Part shown: piece after piece, positions 31,623-43,430 of the stretch
Layout: every line of letters begins with the position of its first letter
Position numbering within the stretch: position 1 is the stretch's first letter
Assembly (NCBI RefSeq): GCF_033807575.1
Contig: NC_084721.1
Span: 8,804,001-8,868,000, forward strand
From: Cydia pomonella
Taxonomy: Eukaryota > Arthropoda > Insecta > Lepidoptera > Tortricidae
Length of the DNA stretch: 64,000 nt
Reading direction: 5' to 3'
Made by a program: the position numbers and the translations under genes
The notes under the pieces: model-generated
Seen by the model: only the letters and a program-made list of their open reading frames with translations
What the model was told of the DNA's origin: nothing
The model's database searches: none

Positions 31623-32579
31623 CAAGTTGGAACACGCTGCGCCATGAAGCGCAACGGAAATCTTTTACCACCTGCCTGCGAATCTGCAAATTCTTTTTTA
31701 GGTACGATTTTTAAAAACTTGGTTTAAAAGTAGTTAATTTCAATTTGAAAATAATGCTTCAATATCTCACTGGCCAAGTTTAATTTCAAATGAAAAAAAG
31801 TGTCCTGTTAATTTAAATTGTTATTACTAGCGTTCTACAGGGCATAGCGTTAAATTATAGAGGACCTTATACGATACCGATTTGTGTCATTACTTTTGTG
31901 TGCTAACCTATTAACCTTTGTAACTTGATCATTTCAAATAGTGTGAATGTAGGTAAGTGAAATATGGTCTGATAAAATCAGGAGTTCAGAATATACTAAA
32001 ATATACAGTGATTTTTATTTCGACCTACGGCACGATTCGAACTTTAAGATACGTCAAATATTAGGTCTAGATACGATGTGGATCAGATATGGCAGTGTCA
32101 AAAGTGACGTTTTTGTTTGAAGAAACATGTGTGTTTCTCTTTTTTGTTGACACGTTTGGAAAGTGCCTTATGCACATTTTACAACGATTTTATAATATCA
32201 GGCCTTTTCTTCGGCAGTAAATTTATTTTTCTGTCACAATAGCAGAACTCCACACTCGCGCAGAACTTCGTTCCCGAGGCAGCAATCGATGATTGCGCTC
32301 ACCGGCAATGGTTCTAATTCGTGAGGTAATTGCAAACCCGACAGTCTCTTCATTACGGAGTGATCCATCAACGATCAAACAACCAGTGGATTACCGTTCA
32401 ATGCTTGAAATTGACACGAATCAAAGATACTTTTGTCTCATTGTGAGCCGATCATTAAGTGGAATTAATCTAATCTACTTAATCATCGTATAAGCTATAT
32501 TTAGTATTTAAGTAAATATATGTTCACGGCGCCTGATCACAAAACATCAAAATCAATCGATAGTGAGATAAACAAGACG
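31623..32579. other. Non-coding stretch with a repeat piece
   Basis: 32040-32110 (AGATACGTCAAATATTAGG, then AGTGTCAAAAGTGACG) resembles repeats common in Lepidoptera. At 32242-32324 a short segment lies between an acceptor-like CTGTCACAATAG and a donor-like GTGAG|GTAATT, but the frames are stopped or ambiguous, so I do not call an exon. Confidence 0.4.
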
Positions 32580-32695
32580 AATCCCTACTAATATTATAAA
32601 TGTGAAAAAGTAACTATCTGTTTGTTAGGTACGAGTACATCTTCACGGTAAAAATGGCCCAATTTTGATGAAATTTGGTATGGAAATAAGAAGAA
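32580..32695 (+). repeat. CTACTAATATTATAAATG repeat fragment
   Basis: Contains CCCTACTAATATTATAAATG and AATTTTGATGAAATTTGG, a pairing I know from a dispersed repeat found widely in insects, often linked to Helitron-like elements. Class here not provable. Confidence 0.55.
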
Positions 32696-32699
32696 CGTC

Positions 32700-32900
32700 G
32701 TCATCATCTTGATTGCATTACCCCGGCTTTGTGACACGGCTCATGGGAGCCTGGGGTCCGCAAATAATCCCAAGAATTGGCGAAGGCACTAGTTTTAACG
32801 AAAGCGACTGTCATCTGACCTTTTGACCCAGAGGGTAAACTAGGCCTTACTGAGATTAGTCCGGTGCCAGCGCTCATGACCTAAAGAAGGACATAAGATA
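32700..32900 (+). repeat. GGGAGCCTGGGGTCCG repeat fragment
   Basis: GCTCATGGGAGCCTGGGGTC, CAAGAATTGGCGAAGGCACT and CCAGAGGGTAAACTAGGCCT occur in order and match a very common lepidopteran dispersed repeat as I remember it. No coding and no second copy in this window, so ends cannot be set. Confidence 0.55.
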
Positions 32901-33104
32901 TATTTAATTCTGGTATTTGTTTAGCATTTCTCTTTGCTTATTATTTGAAAAGAGATAATTTGTAAGTAATTATGTATTTTTTTATCACTTCTTTCGCAAA
33001 ATCCACGATTCTTTTGTCATGATTTATTTATGTTTACTTTTAAGATAGCAGTTAAATAATAATTATACTGTGACAACATTATTATGTTACCCCGATTAAT
33101 ACAG

Positions 33105-33310
33105 GGGTAGTTGGGAAAATAACATTATACTGTTGGCAACACAGTAGTTTTAGCAAGTAATGGGGACATGGTAAATGTTGGACAGGCTCGTTCACTTGGG
33201 TTGAGGCCGTCAGAGAGGACGCATCGTAATGAACTGGTTAGGTCAGAGTACCTGCAAGTATCCCGATTGTTGTAGTAGTAATAGTTTAGAGTAACCATGC
33301 GAGAAGAAGC
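33105..33310 (-). repeat. Dispersed repeat, inverted partner of 13745-13995
   Basis: The reverse complement contains AACCCAAGTGAACGAGCCTG, TACTTGCTAAAACTACTGTG and TATTTTCCCAACTACCC, aligned with 13895-13990. An overlapping 97-codon minus-strand frame (33125-33418) runs through it; I take it as chance because the sister copy is not open in the same way. Confidence 0.65.
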
Positions 33311-34264
33311 ACTATACTTTATTATTACTTTAATATACACAATGTAACTGAGACAAATGTATAAAACACCTCGAAGTTTTAATTCTTTCAATCGGTGTAG
33401 ACTGAGAGCTCGAGACAAAGCTCAAAAACACAACCCTCCTTCACTGTAGGGTAAAAAGAAATAAAATGCAATTATTTGTCGAAGCAATTTAGACATTTTA
33501 ACTGTAGGTATATTTGTAACGTCGTCGATTCAATTTATACAAGTAAGTGGAGTAAAAGTAGATCTAGGATTTTTTTCGTCAACGACTTGAGATTTCGATT
33601 TGCAAGTATATTTCACTGAGATCATAGAGGTTTATGATAATTATGATTGACGCGGCCCGCTTCTTCGAAAGAAATGTGTAAATAAAATACAAAAATTGGG
33701 CTCTAGATCGTAATGTAAAGTGAAATTTTATGTCGTCATAAAATTCCACGTGCTAAAGGTTTGTTCCATTTCACGGTGGTAGTAACAAAGTATGGGTCGA
33801 GACTAGTCCATGGTTTGCGTGGAACGGAACGCTAATAAAACGCCGGTAGTTCCGCGCCATTAACCACGGTACCGTCCTTCGCTGAAATGTTAAGTTTTGC
33901 CTTATCTTTTGTTTCTGTTTAAACGATCACTAACTACTTATGTAGTGGTACTTATTCAACAGATCCACTCAATTGTTAATTGTCATATACTTTCAGCATC
34001 ATATCTAAATTAAATTTACCTTTGACTTAAAGAGACAATATCGAAAAAAAATGCTTTCGTGGTGATAAGAACGAGGGAAGATGTAAAAAGGCAAGTACAA
34101 GCCGACGGAGCTCAACACAATGATGGATTAATGGTCACAAGGGGTTCGGATACCTTCCATTTAAACTGCTCGAACAAAGGAAAACTTTAAAATGTACTAC
34201 CGTATCTTGCCGTTTCGGTATTTTTCTTGTTATTTCATTTTATTTTAATATTCTTAACATGTGG
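33311..34264. other. No supported gene
   Basis: A slightly GC-richer patch at 33770-33880 is unassigned; the rest is AT-rich. Confidence 0.45.
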
Positions 34265-34520
34265 CGACCGGTTTGGCCTGGTGGGTAGTGACCTTGCCTA
34301 CGAAGCTGATGGTCTCGGGTTTAAATCCTGGTAAGGGCATTTTTTCGTGTGATGAGCATGGATATTTGTTCCTGAGTCATGGGTGTTTTCTATGTATATA
34401 AGTATTTATAAATATTTATATATTATATATATCTTTGTCTAAGTACCCTCAACACAAGCCTTATTGAGCTTACCGTGGGACTTAGTCAATTTGTGTAATA
34501 ATGTCTTATAATATTTTTTT
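34265..34520 (+). mobile_element. tRNA-derived SINE, copy 1
   Basis: Starts CGACCGGTTTGGCCTGGTGG, holding an A-box-like TGGCCTGGTGGG, and has a B-box-like GGTTTAAATCC (34319-34329) about 35 bp downstream, the spacing of an internal RNA polymerase III promoter. The body then runs to TTGAGCTTACCGTGGGACTT and TTTGTGTAATAATGTC, closing in a T-rich tail. Copies at 51196 and 60773 share the whole layout. Confidence 0.85.
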
Positions 34521-37500
34521 TTAATGTGCATTGAGAACTCATAGGTAACCTCACACTATGCACTACAAACCTAAGGAAAGCGAGTTTTTGTGTGTGGATT
34601 ATAATTTTTATTTTTATTTGACTTGACTAGTTCACCAAACATAGTTATACATAATTAAGGATTTTTATACAACGTATTCCAGTATGTTGATTTATCGATC
34701 GCTGCGCCAGATTCATTATGAAAATATTTTTCTTAACGAAGAATGTTTATAACAAAGGCTTTTCAAAAAAAAAATACAAAAAATACTCTGCAAGTAGGCC
34801 TCAAGGGGTCTTTCACAAGTCAATACATCATTTGTAGTGGCATCATATAGTGTCTAAAAAAATACATACAACATTTATTAATACAACAGCCAGGGTAAAA
34901 ATTACAAATTAAGAATTGTGCATTGTCTTTTTTATTAGTTATAACTCATGATTACTCATTCTTAATGTTTTTATGGTTACATTTATAATCATTTGGAAGT
35001 ATTGCACCGCGATTAATATTACAACAAGCGATTGTCAGACCGCCTGAAAGTAATATAAAAGTGTATCAAAATTCTGCAAAAGCTACAGTTAGGTCAGTAA
35101 GTTATGCACGTAATTACCTACATACAATTTTTATCTCAAATATGTCCTTTTTCCATTATTGTAGCATGAACATAACTCACTGCTGCCTGCGTGATGGGCA
35201 CCCTGCCAAGAGGCCAGGGTCTGTTTTAGGTATCTTTATTTTTTCTAGGTAGGTTTAGTTTTAGTAGTTTTATTTTATAAGTAGTCATAATTTAATTTTT
35301 CAAAATGTATCCTTTTTTCATCATAAATATATTCAACTCACTGCTCATTTTTATAAGTTTAATTTTATATTGCTGCCACATTATGAGTAGCAGAGATATT
35401 TTCTAAATTCGGTGCAAATAAAGTGCCATATAACTACTGGACGTTAGAACGGGCGGACAATTTTATTGCTGCATTAGAATTCCCAGCATGGGAATGGTCA
35501 CAGTCTCCTGGAGCGCTCCCACTTGCAGACCCACGTTTTGTTTACAATTGCAAATTAAAATGCAAACATGCGAGCCCGCCGACTCATACTCTCTTCCATG
35601 CCTTCATTTGCCGGCATGATATTATATTTATTCAATTGGCTTGTTACTTTATTACTCATAAAGGAAAATAACAACAAATGTAGCTTAAATTATTTTCCAA
35701 TAAATGAAAGATACACATATTTTGTTTTTAATAAAAATCATTTGATCAAAGCAAATGACGCGAGAATTTCAGAATTTTTCCTGAATAATTAATATCCCGA
35801 TTACAACTTTGGCTTTGAAAATGAAAACTTTATTTAAATTTGCTTGAGCGTCAAATCCAATGAGAATCGACGTAATTTTGTATTACTTTGAAGGCCAGCA
35901 AAAAGTTATGTACCTAGTTATTGACTTTCTGCTTTTAAATCGCACAAATTCCTTACAGTTTTCGAAGGAAAATTAAGTGGAGTGCCTAAAGGTTCATAAA
36001 AATGTCGGTTCGTATTAAGCATCGTCATACAAAGTCTTCATAGAAACCAATACTTTAACGCGCTTAAAGCGATCGTATATTTACTTCTTTATACTCACAT
36101 GTCCCGACAACCGCTTACAAAGAATAACAAGAAACTTCGATACAAAACAATGGATGAAAACGTAAAAGAAAATACGGCGTCCTGGGAAATAAAAGAGCAG
36201 ATGTCAGAGGCACAGACTCTGAGCGACTACGTGTAGACTGTTCGTAACACGGTAAAAATTGCAACAAGAAATGTTCGAACTTACACCAGTGTTTCTGTGT
36301 AGTCGTTTTACTCAATGTCATTTCTCATCGCGGCAGACGAAGGACCATGAAGTAATATGTAACACGCGTTTACTGTCGTATCTTTGTTACCGATGTGGAA
36401 ATGAAATCTCAATTTCCTTTCGCAACCAAGCGAAGCGTCTATTACACCTCATTAATCAGCGTTCTCCCGACTAGGACCCACTACAAAAGGTAAAAAGAAC
36501 GTTGTAAAAACTGTAGCCAGTATAAAATACCGCGACCTATTTACGTCCATAGCAGAAATTCACTTTCGAGAAAATAATTTCCAATAGCGTAGCTTTCAAT
36601 ACAGCGACCACGGGCACCCTTCCGTGTGAATGGCGAGGAAATTTGTCGTCGTTGTCGTGGGGCCAAAGCCGGCTTTTGAACCGTCATCCTTTCACTGCTG
36701 ACTTCCAGTTGCCTCTTCAACATACTTAAACTTTTTATGTAAAAAGTTTACGATTTACTTCCGAAGCCAATGAACAAAGTATTTCTTTCTCTCTATTTAT
36801 ATTGTATATAATGTTTTATCTAATTGTTCACTCGTACTTAATGTGCTTTAAACCATTTTTGCGATATTTCTCTGAAATATACTATCCAAATAATCGTGTG
36901 TTGTTTAAAGGTCACAACGAGTCTGCCTAAACTAAACCACTAAAGCCGTACAATTTGAACTAAACCACATCTGGCGCAGCGATCCATAAAGGAAAGTTGC
37001 GTTGTAAATTACCTTGCCCTATTTCTGTCAAAAACAGGACCGTACTTTACGGGAAATAATTCCCAATACCAGGGTACACCGATATTCCATCATCTATCCT
37101 GAATGAGGCAGCCTTGTCACCGGAGCAGAAGGGTCCCTTTTCAATCCCACGGGACCGTCTTAAAACCAGAGCCCGCTTTTCATTTACCTATCTTTGAAGG
37201 CGGTTGTAATTGAAAGGGACATTGAAGCAACTTATTCGCGTGGAACTGATAACAGAACGTATTAAAATGTTAATACCTTTATATTCTTGTATTTTTCAGG
37301 TGACCAATTGACCAATAGAGCTCTTTTTTATATTAATAGTTTTTATATATTTCATCTATTTAAACAAGAAATATACCTTAACGCTGAAAACAACATTTAC
37401 AACACTACTGGATATTACAAAAAGACCGTATATAAAAGTGCAGGCTTTATTCTTGGGGCAACTTTCGAAAACTACCCTTTCAATTGTTAAATGTAGCGGA

Positions 37501-37709
37501 ACAAGCACACTGGACCAGTAAACTTGTCCCTGTAAACACTTGTACGAAGTCCGCGCCACGCCATCCAGAAAGCGTACCTACTTGATCTGATGTTTCATAG
37601 GAAATTATCAAAAAGTTGAGTTGAGAATTTTTTGTTTCAAATTCATAATTATTATCAATGGTAAATCTCTTTTTCTGCTTAAAAATTGATGTCTACAAGA
37701 AGGACAATT
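34521..37709. other. Long stretch with LINE-tail pieces, no supported gene
   Basis: 34765-34870 (CTGCAAGTAGGCCTCAAGGG, then CATTTATTAATACA) looks like another minus-strand LINE tail. 35185-35280 (ACCCTGCCAAGAGGCCAGGG) may be a repeat. 36600-36725 is GC-richer with a 60-codon minus frame (36541-36723) of unknown origin. At 37285-37301 TTGTATTTTTCAG|GTGA mimics a splice acceptor but no exon follows. Confidence 0.4.
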
Positions 37710-38627
37710 AATAGTTATTTGTACAACAAGAGAGCAAAGTTTGATATTTCTTCGAGTGCTTGTTTTGAGTCCCGTGCAAGCGAAAGATTCTATAATAGAT
37801 TCACGAGCGTAGCGAGTGAATCTAATTTAGAATCTTGAGCGTATTAAGGGACTCAAAAGCGCACGAGATGTAAATAACTTTGATCTCGTGTAGTACACAA
37901 AATTTTTCACGTCAGTCAGCCACCAAAAAATACAACCTGAACAATCCAGACGGACGGATCACTATTTCACTCATATTTTCTGAAGGTATTCTAACAATTA
38001 ACTTTAATTACCGTAACAAAACAAAACGAAAGAAATTTCAATAAAATAATATGAAAATAATGAATTAACGGACATCAATTGACAGTTCAATCGACAACTT
38101 TTTTTTGTAAAAAAAAAAAACACTAAGATCCGGTCCGAATTGCGGATACTACTATTTGTCAACTATAGTAGAGATCGTTAAAAGTAGTTAAGTAGAATTA
38201 AGTAAGTAAGTAAGTTAAGTAGAGTAAATTTGTATAAGTTCATTGTTTTGATTGTATAATAAAATACGTAAAATATGGTGTTTTTATTAAATTTTAAACT
38301 TTTATTTCATTAATTAATTATTACGAATGAAGACTCGTAGGGTGTTTTGGAACGATGCGGTCTGACTTATTTCGGGGGTCTATTATAAACCGTCAATATA
38401 CCGTTGAATTACGTATGCACTTTTTTGTCTCTTTCTTTTTGCTAATGACGTGAAAGGGATAAAGATAATAGAATCCAAATATTTCGAACTTGTATTAGGC
38501 CCCGCACGTTGAAATGACATTCGAATCTAAAGGTCACTTGAATGTTATTTTGTCTCACAGCAAAATCGCAATTTGCTCACTGTTTTTAAGCAGCAAATTA
38601 CCCTTGTTCTAGCTGCTGACGTGAAAA
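37710..38627 (+). mobile_element. TTTTCACGTCAG element, copy B
   Basis: About 918 bp, inverted relative to 30723-31622. It contains TTTTTCACGTCAGTCAGCC near 37904-37922 and GCTGCTGACGTGAAAA at 38612-38627 as terminal inverted repeats of a core element. Near 37797-37826 it has an extra hairpin, AGATTCACGAGCG / CGAGTGAATCT, replaced by AT-rich text in copy A. A run of AAGTAAGT units near 38203-38220 is also specific to this copy. Confidence 0.8.
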
Positions 38628-39040
38628 CTCTTTTTTCTTGTAAACTTGTTTGGATAAATTATAATAATATTAATTATAAAGTACATTTATTTTCACCTTT
38701 GAGAATGTATGTGTTATTATATGTGAGATAAATGTTACGTCAAATTACATTTTACAATATCCTTTAATTCGACATAGGTTACGGTCATCAGGTCATCACC
38801 ATCAGCCAGGTACCTAGTAAGTTTTTAGTTCGATTATTTAAGTGTAAAGTAAAAGTAAGTAAATATTCTTTTTTGCTCAAATAGAATACCACATATTACA
38901 GTGAAATTAGGGCGGAAAAGATATTGTATATTTTGTAATTAAATTATTATATTTTATTTAGCATTTTCTTTCTATTTTATATTCATATAAGGAAAACAGG
39001 TTAAAATAAATTAAACTAAAACTACCTTAAAAAATAAAAA
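38628..39040. other. AT-rich stretch, likely includes the 3' region of the LINE at 39.0 kb
   Basis: The bases just below 39044 lie downstream of the minus-strand LINE stop codon and are AT-rich (AAAATAAAAAAACC), consistent with a 3' untranslated region. No tail boundary can be fixed. Confidence 0.4.
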
Positions 39041-39043
39041 AAC

Positions 39044-41876
39044 CTACAAATAGAAAACTGGCCCCAGTTCTGTACCGTTTGGTAGGGTGCCCAGAAGACT
39101 GGCGGCGTTGCTGCGCTGAACGGCAACGCCAATGCGTTGGGCGAGATATGCTCCAGCCTTCCGGTCACCCGTTGCGTCTAGTAAGCGCTTGGCCAACTCT
39201 TTATAAAGGCTGTGCGCACCTTGACCCCACGGCCCAAGCGTCTCCACTCCAAACGGCTCAAACATGCAGCCGGTGTCAATGGCTGCATATTTGCGCCGTT
39301 TGAGAAGCTCGGCCGCATCGGCAGCAGCGATGGGACGGCGCGAGGGTATCCACGCACGTGGCGTCCCAGACGAGGGGTCGACCTAACCTCCAGGGCACCA
39401 GCTTCATTTCATCTGGCCTCTTCCCATCGTCACGCGCTAGACCCGTCGGTTCTAGAACCGACGGCGCTCCGGCGGTGACGAGGGCCCGGCGCAGTATGTC
39501 ATTAAGACTGGCGTGGCGTGCCTGGCGGCCGGCGCTCTTGGTGCAAGAGAGGCCGTGGGTGCCAAATTTCGACACGTCAGTACCGCAGTGGCAACGGTGT
39601 GGGGCCACGCATGACGCCCCCAAGCGCAGCGATACCGCGAAGCTGAAACTACTGCTGGTAAGCAGAGTACCGAGGTTACTGGAAGGGAGTGCCTGCAGCC
39701 ATGCGCCGGATTCCCATTTCGTTCCAGCAAGAAGACGAGCTCGCTCTGCAGGTCTGGTGGCCGTTTCGTAAAGATTATCACGTACCAGCACACAGAGCGG
39801 CTCGTCCCATTGATGTTGCGAATGGCGCATCTCGGGCAGGTCCTTGTTGAGGCAGGCAGCCTTCCAGCTATCCACGGCTTCTGACAAAAAAGGTAGGTCC
39901 AAACTGTTAGTGTTGATTTTTAGAATTTTGATAAATAAATTTTGAATACTATGAACTGAAGAAAGAAAGGCGGGTAATGCAATACTAGAAATTTTACGGA
40001 TCCCAATTCCACCGTGTCTGATGGGCAAGGTGGCTTGGGTCCATTGATGGTTGTTCAAATCAATGTTCATGATTGAAAAAAAAGGTATTTTTTATAAGTT
40101 TGTCTAGTTTTTCCAAAAGGTGGGGATATTTCCAAAGGTGACTGCATTGAAGGGCATACGTAAAATTGGAGACAAACGAACAGAATTTAATGATCGTGTA
40201 AGCCATGTGGGGGTTAATTTGGAGTAAGCGGTTCGAAAAATAACTAAAGTTTTGGTGTTTGTCGTTGATGTAACCTGGGAAGACTTCGTCTAAGATGGGT
40301 GAACCTAATAGAAAAAGTGAACTAGAATCTAAAATTTTGATATCTGGAGCGAAATTTTGGAATTTGGGAATTGCTGTGTCTCTTTGGGAATTGTCTACAA
40401 AATATAGCTCACATTTTGAAAAATGTAATGTCAAACCTATTTGTGACAATTCTGCGATGAGACTTTCTAGGTCTTTGACAACTTCGTAGACTTTGCCACC
40501 CAGGGTACCATCGTCAAGATACCAAACATTAAATTTTGAATTTAGGCTTTCAATAATTGGTTGGATAGCCAGACTAAAAAGAGCAGGGGGTCGCCTGCTG
40601 ACAACCGACGGAAGAGAATAAGAGGTTATTTTTGAAAAGTAATTTGAGGGGTTGCTGTAGCATTGCCAAAATAAATTTCTGGAATTTTCTCTTTGACTTG
40701 AGTCAGCAAGGCGCCTTGATCGACCGAGTTAAAATAATTTTAACCTTTAGTAAGACCTCGCTATCCTTTCTTGAAATAAAGGCACGTAGGGAGTGTACCG
40801 CTGCTTCGCACCCACCTTTAGAGCCGAAACCTAATTGAAGCGACTGGAAGTAATTCCTTAATGTGTCTGATACGGCTTTGCAGCAAGTTTTAGCCGGCAG
40901 ACGGCGGTAGGTTGTACCTACTGCAATTGGCCTGATTCCACCGTCCTTCTTTGTCAGCGCACACAGGTTAGTTCCATATAGGATGTCAATGACATCCGGG
41001 TTAACTTTGCCCTGTAACATGTGATTAACCAAAGATGTCAGTTCTTTTAAAAGGGCCTCACCGGCTTCACCGCAACAGTGGTCAAGTAGGTCCTTGTTGG
41101 GGCGACAAACCGTCAAGACCACCTGCGGAGCCATTGGGAAAGGAGCAAATCGCGGCGAGAATTTCCTTGGGCGTAACCTGGAGGCATGGATCGGAAGGGC
41201 TGGGAGGATCGGGTAGTATGGTGTTGGTATCGGGGCTCGGGTGCTTGCTTAGTAGGGCTGCCAAAGTGTCGGGTGTGTCAGGAGCGATTGCGTCACTGGA
41301 AAATAGGAGATGTGCGGCGCCTTTAATATTGCCTTCTCCAATTTTAGTTTCCACGTGGCGACGGAATGACAAGCTTTGGTTAAAAGCGGGTCTGGATAAG
41401 TTGGCAATGTCATGTGGATTAGAACAATTTTGTTTTATCCTCGATGTCAGTGAAATACCCTTTTGCGTATCCGCTTTGATATGTAGAATTCTGTATGGGA
41501 AAGTAAGAAGGTGCTCCCAGGATTCTGGAGAGTTCTGACTCACGGCAGCTTTCACATTTGCGGTGAGTTTTTGAGCAACAAGGATACGCGCGCTTCGGGG
41601 AATCCGTTTTATAATGGGAATCGAATTTTTAAAGTTACCTAGGGTTTCAAAAAAGGGTGGTTTACTAATTTGGGATGAACTAGAGGTACTTGGTGCTGGG
41701 AGAGAATTGGTTGGCGTGCACCCGGTTACCCGGTTAATATGGATCTTGCCGATGTGTACGTTTAGTCCTCGTTGCCCTTTGAAAACACGGCCTTGTGGGC
41801 ATTGTGGGCACTGCATTAAAGGTTCCACAAGTGAGGTGGTGGGGGCGGCATATAAAGTATTTCCTGAACATGACAT
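39044..41876 (-). pseudogene. Zinc finger-RT-endonuclease retrotransposon protein, frameshifted
   Basis: Frame 1 (41876-41082) has a C2H2 finger, CPQC...GLNVHIGKIH at residues 23-46 (C-X2-C-X14-H-X4-H), for nucleic-acid binding, and enters RT at GSAGGLDGLSP. Frame 2 (41134 on) has LCALTKKDGGIRPIAVG and SLQLGFGSKGGCEAAVHSLR. After breaks near 40740 and 40640 comes the catalytic box FNVWYLDDGTLGG (about 40525). Frame 3 runs to 40060. Frame 4 (40070-39276) holds C-X1-C-X9-H-X3-C (residues 160-176), RH (185-186), PD (219-220) and VWDATCVD, matching restriction-like endonuclease spacing. A last shift near 39270 leads to FGVETLGPWG and the stop at 39044. At least five breaks: dead, though key residues persist. 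Confidence 0.85.
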
Positions 41877-41880
41877 AGAA
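39044..41880 (-). mobile_element. Nearly full-length RLE-type LINE, inactivated
   Basis: About 2.8 kb encoding one protein on the minus strand in several shifted frames: a C2H2 finger near the N terminus, an RT core with a YLDD box, and a C-terminal zinc-knuckle plus PD...D region like the restriction-like endonuclease of R2-type LINEs. No apurinic endonuclease is seen. A shorter relic of the same family lies at 25785 (+). The 5' untranslated region may extend to about 42300; no TSD found. Confidence 0.85.
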
Positions 41881-42470
41881 AACTTAGGTACTTAACAGAA
41901 TACTTGGACCAAATATAAACAAAATACATAGCCATAAAACATATTATCAAAACACTGCAAATTTCACTTTTCACAGAGTCATGCATCTACTGAGGTGAAA
42001 CTGTTGTTGCTTGGACCATTAGTATAGGTATAGAAATACCACTTCAAAGGTGCACTGGGTCACTCAAAAGAAAAGGCACAGGAGTAAATAAAATCACATA
42101 GTTTTCAAAAAGTAAATAAAAATATTTCTTGATTTGGTTGGTTGACGTCGGCTGTCACGTCCGTGTAGGGCCTCAAGGAATGCGTTCGGGCTTCCGCAAA
42201 GTATTCGTTTGCTTTTTTTAGTCTTTCCTCATTATAAGCATTTAGAAATCGAGCGGTTGTAGCGTAGAAATTCGTCGAACGCCTGAACTTTAAATAAAAA
42301 ATAAATTTATAATTTAGAGCCGTGTTTTATCGTTACTAGGCAGTTGACCGTTTTGTTTTGGACGAAAATAATAATTAGGTAACAACAGGCGGTCTTATCG
42401 ATAAAAAACGATCTCTTCCAGACAACCTTTAGTTAGCAGGAAATGAAGAACATCAAGGAGGATCAAAATA
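41881..42470. other. Possible 5' leader of the RLE-type LINE; no gene
   Basis: Directly upstream of the minus-strand start codon. Without a second copy, its boundary cannot be told from flanking DNA. 42130-42300 is a little GC-richer. Confidence 0.35.
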
Positions 42471-43205
42471 CATTAAACATAAACATATACATAAACATAA
42501 ACAATTTATTTAAAACACAGACTTAAAAATAGTGATTGTTTACATGAACTAGGATTCCCTGTGTTTCAGGTGAGATATATGGCAAACATTGTTCATATAA
42601 ATTAATTTTCACTTACAAAGTACATAATACAATTTACAAACTTAATACTTATAATCGAATAATTATCCTATTTATCCTATTGAAAAGCCAGACATATAGC
42701 TTAAAATTATTTTACAACTATTAGTAGATTCTCTGTGTCTTCGTACGTCATATTTTGAAGGACTTTTCGGAGCGTTTCCTTACACTTTGTGTAACTAAGT
42801 GTATTTAATCTAAATTTGCGTTAAGCCTGTTGTATACATAGAAAAGGACCCAGAGCAATGAAAAATCTCATAAAAAAAGCATATCTCCTATGAATGTTTT
42901 GTGGGCAGACAATATCTTTGCGTCTCTTGTTATTATATTCAGTGCTGTAAGTGGCATGCTGTTTTAAAACAATGCTTAAAATAAATAATTGTCTTAACAG
43001 TGAGTACCCCTAAGGATTTGTAAAGAAGGTTAGAGGGGAAGAGGAACGGACGGAAAGTAGCTACCTTTATAACAGCTCTCTGGGCTCATTCGAGGTTAAG
43101 AAGAATAGTTTTAGCTAATCCATTCCATGAGCAGATACAATATGAAATAACCGATTCACATATCGCAAAATATACTTGTTTGATTAAGTGAGGTGACGCG
43201 ATCAT
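42471..43205 (-). pseudogene. C-terminal half of a CR1/L2-like LINE RT, with tail
   Basis: The minus strand from about 43190 reads QVYFAICESVISYCICSWNG, LAKTILLNLE, a stop, AQRAVIKVATFRPFLFP, then LLYKSLGVLTVKTI. This is the canonical post-catalytic region of CR1/L2-type RTs (ES.ISY....W, AQRA..K, LY....VLTV). After a frameshift, YTKCKETLRKVLQNMTYEDT precedes the stop, echoing the ending at 4404. An AATAAA (42510-42505) and a TTTATG hexamer tail (42503-42471) complete the 3' end. Stops and shifts make it a pseudogene. Confidence 0.85.
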
Positions 43206-43430
43206 TGATAAATATCAATCAATCGAACATCAATAAATATATGTTAATTTATAATTTATCAGTTATTTTGTTAATCCTGTTATAAATAAAATGTTAGCTA
43301 TGGAAGTGAAAATGATGACCAAAGTGCTTCATTCAATAAGTATGCACTACTCAGACATGGTGGGTGAAATCAAGGCAAAGACGATTTTGAGCGCACTAAG
43401 TAGCTGAGGTAGGTAAAACAGATAAAAAAG

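Noticed and set aside
32242..32324. Possible exon between CTGTCACAATAG and GTGAG|GTAATT
   Set aside because: All frames are stopped or open only for a few codons before the donor; border quality alone is not enough.
33125..33418. 97-codon minus-strand frame
   Set aside because: Runs across a dispersed repeat boundary, and the sister repeat copy does not keep it open.
37285..37320. Splice-acceptor-like TTGTATTTTTCAG|GTGA
   Set aside because: No coding-like sequence or donor follows.
30723..38627. Terminal repeats of one 7.9-kb transposon
   Set aside because: Each copy is itself bounded by its own inverted repeats, and the 6 kb between carries unrelated repeats with no transposase.
39079..39771. 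Plus-strand frames of 74-137 codons over the RLE-type LINE
   Set aside because: Shadows of the minus-strand retrotransposon protein, which has clear family motifs.
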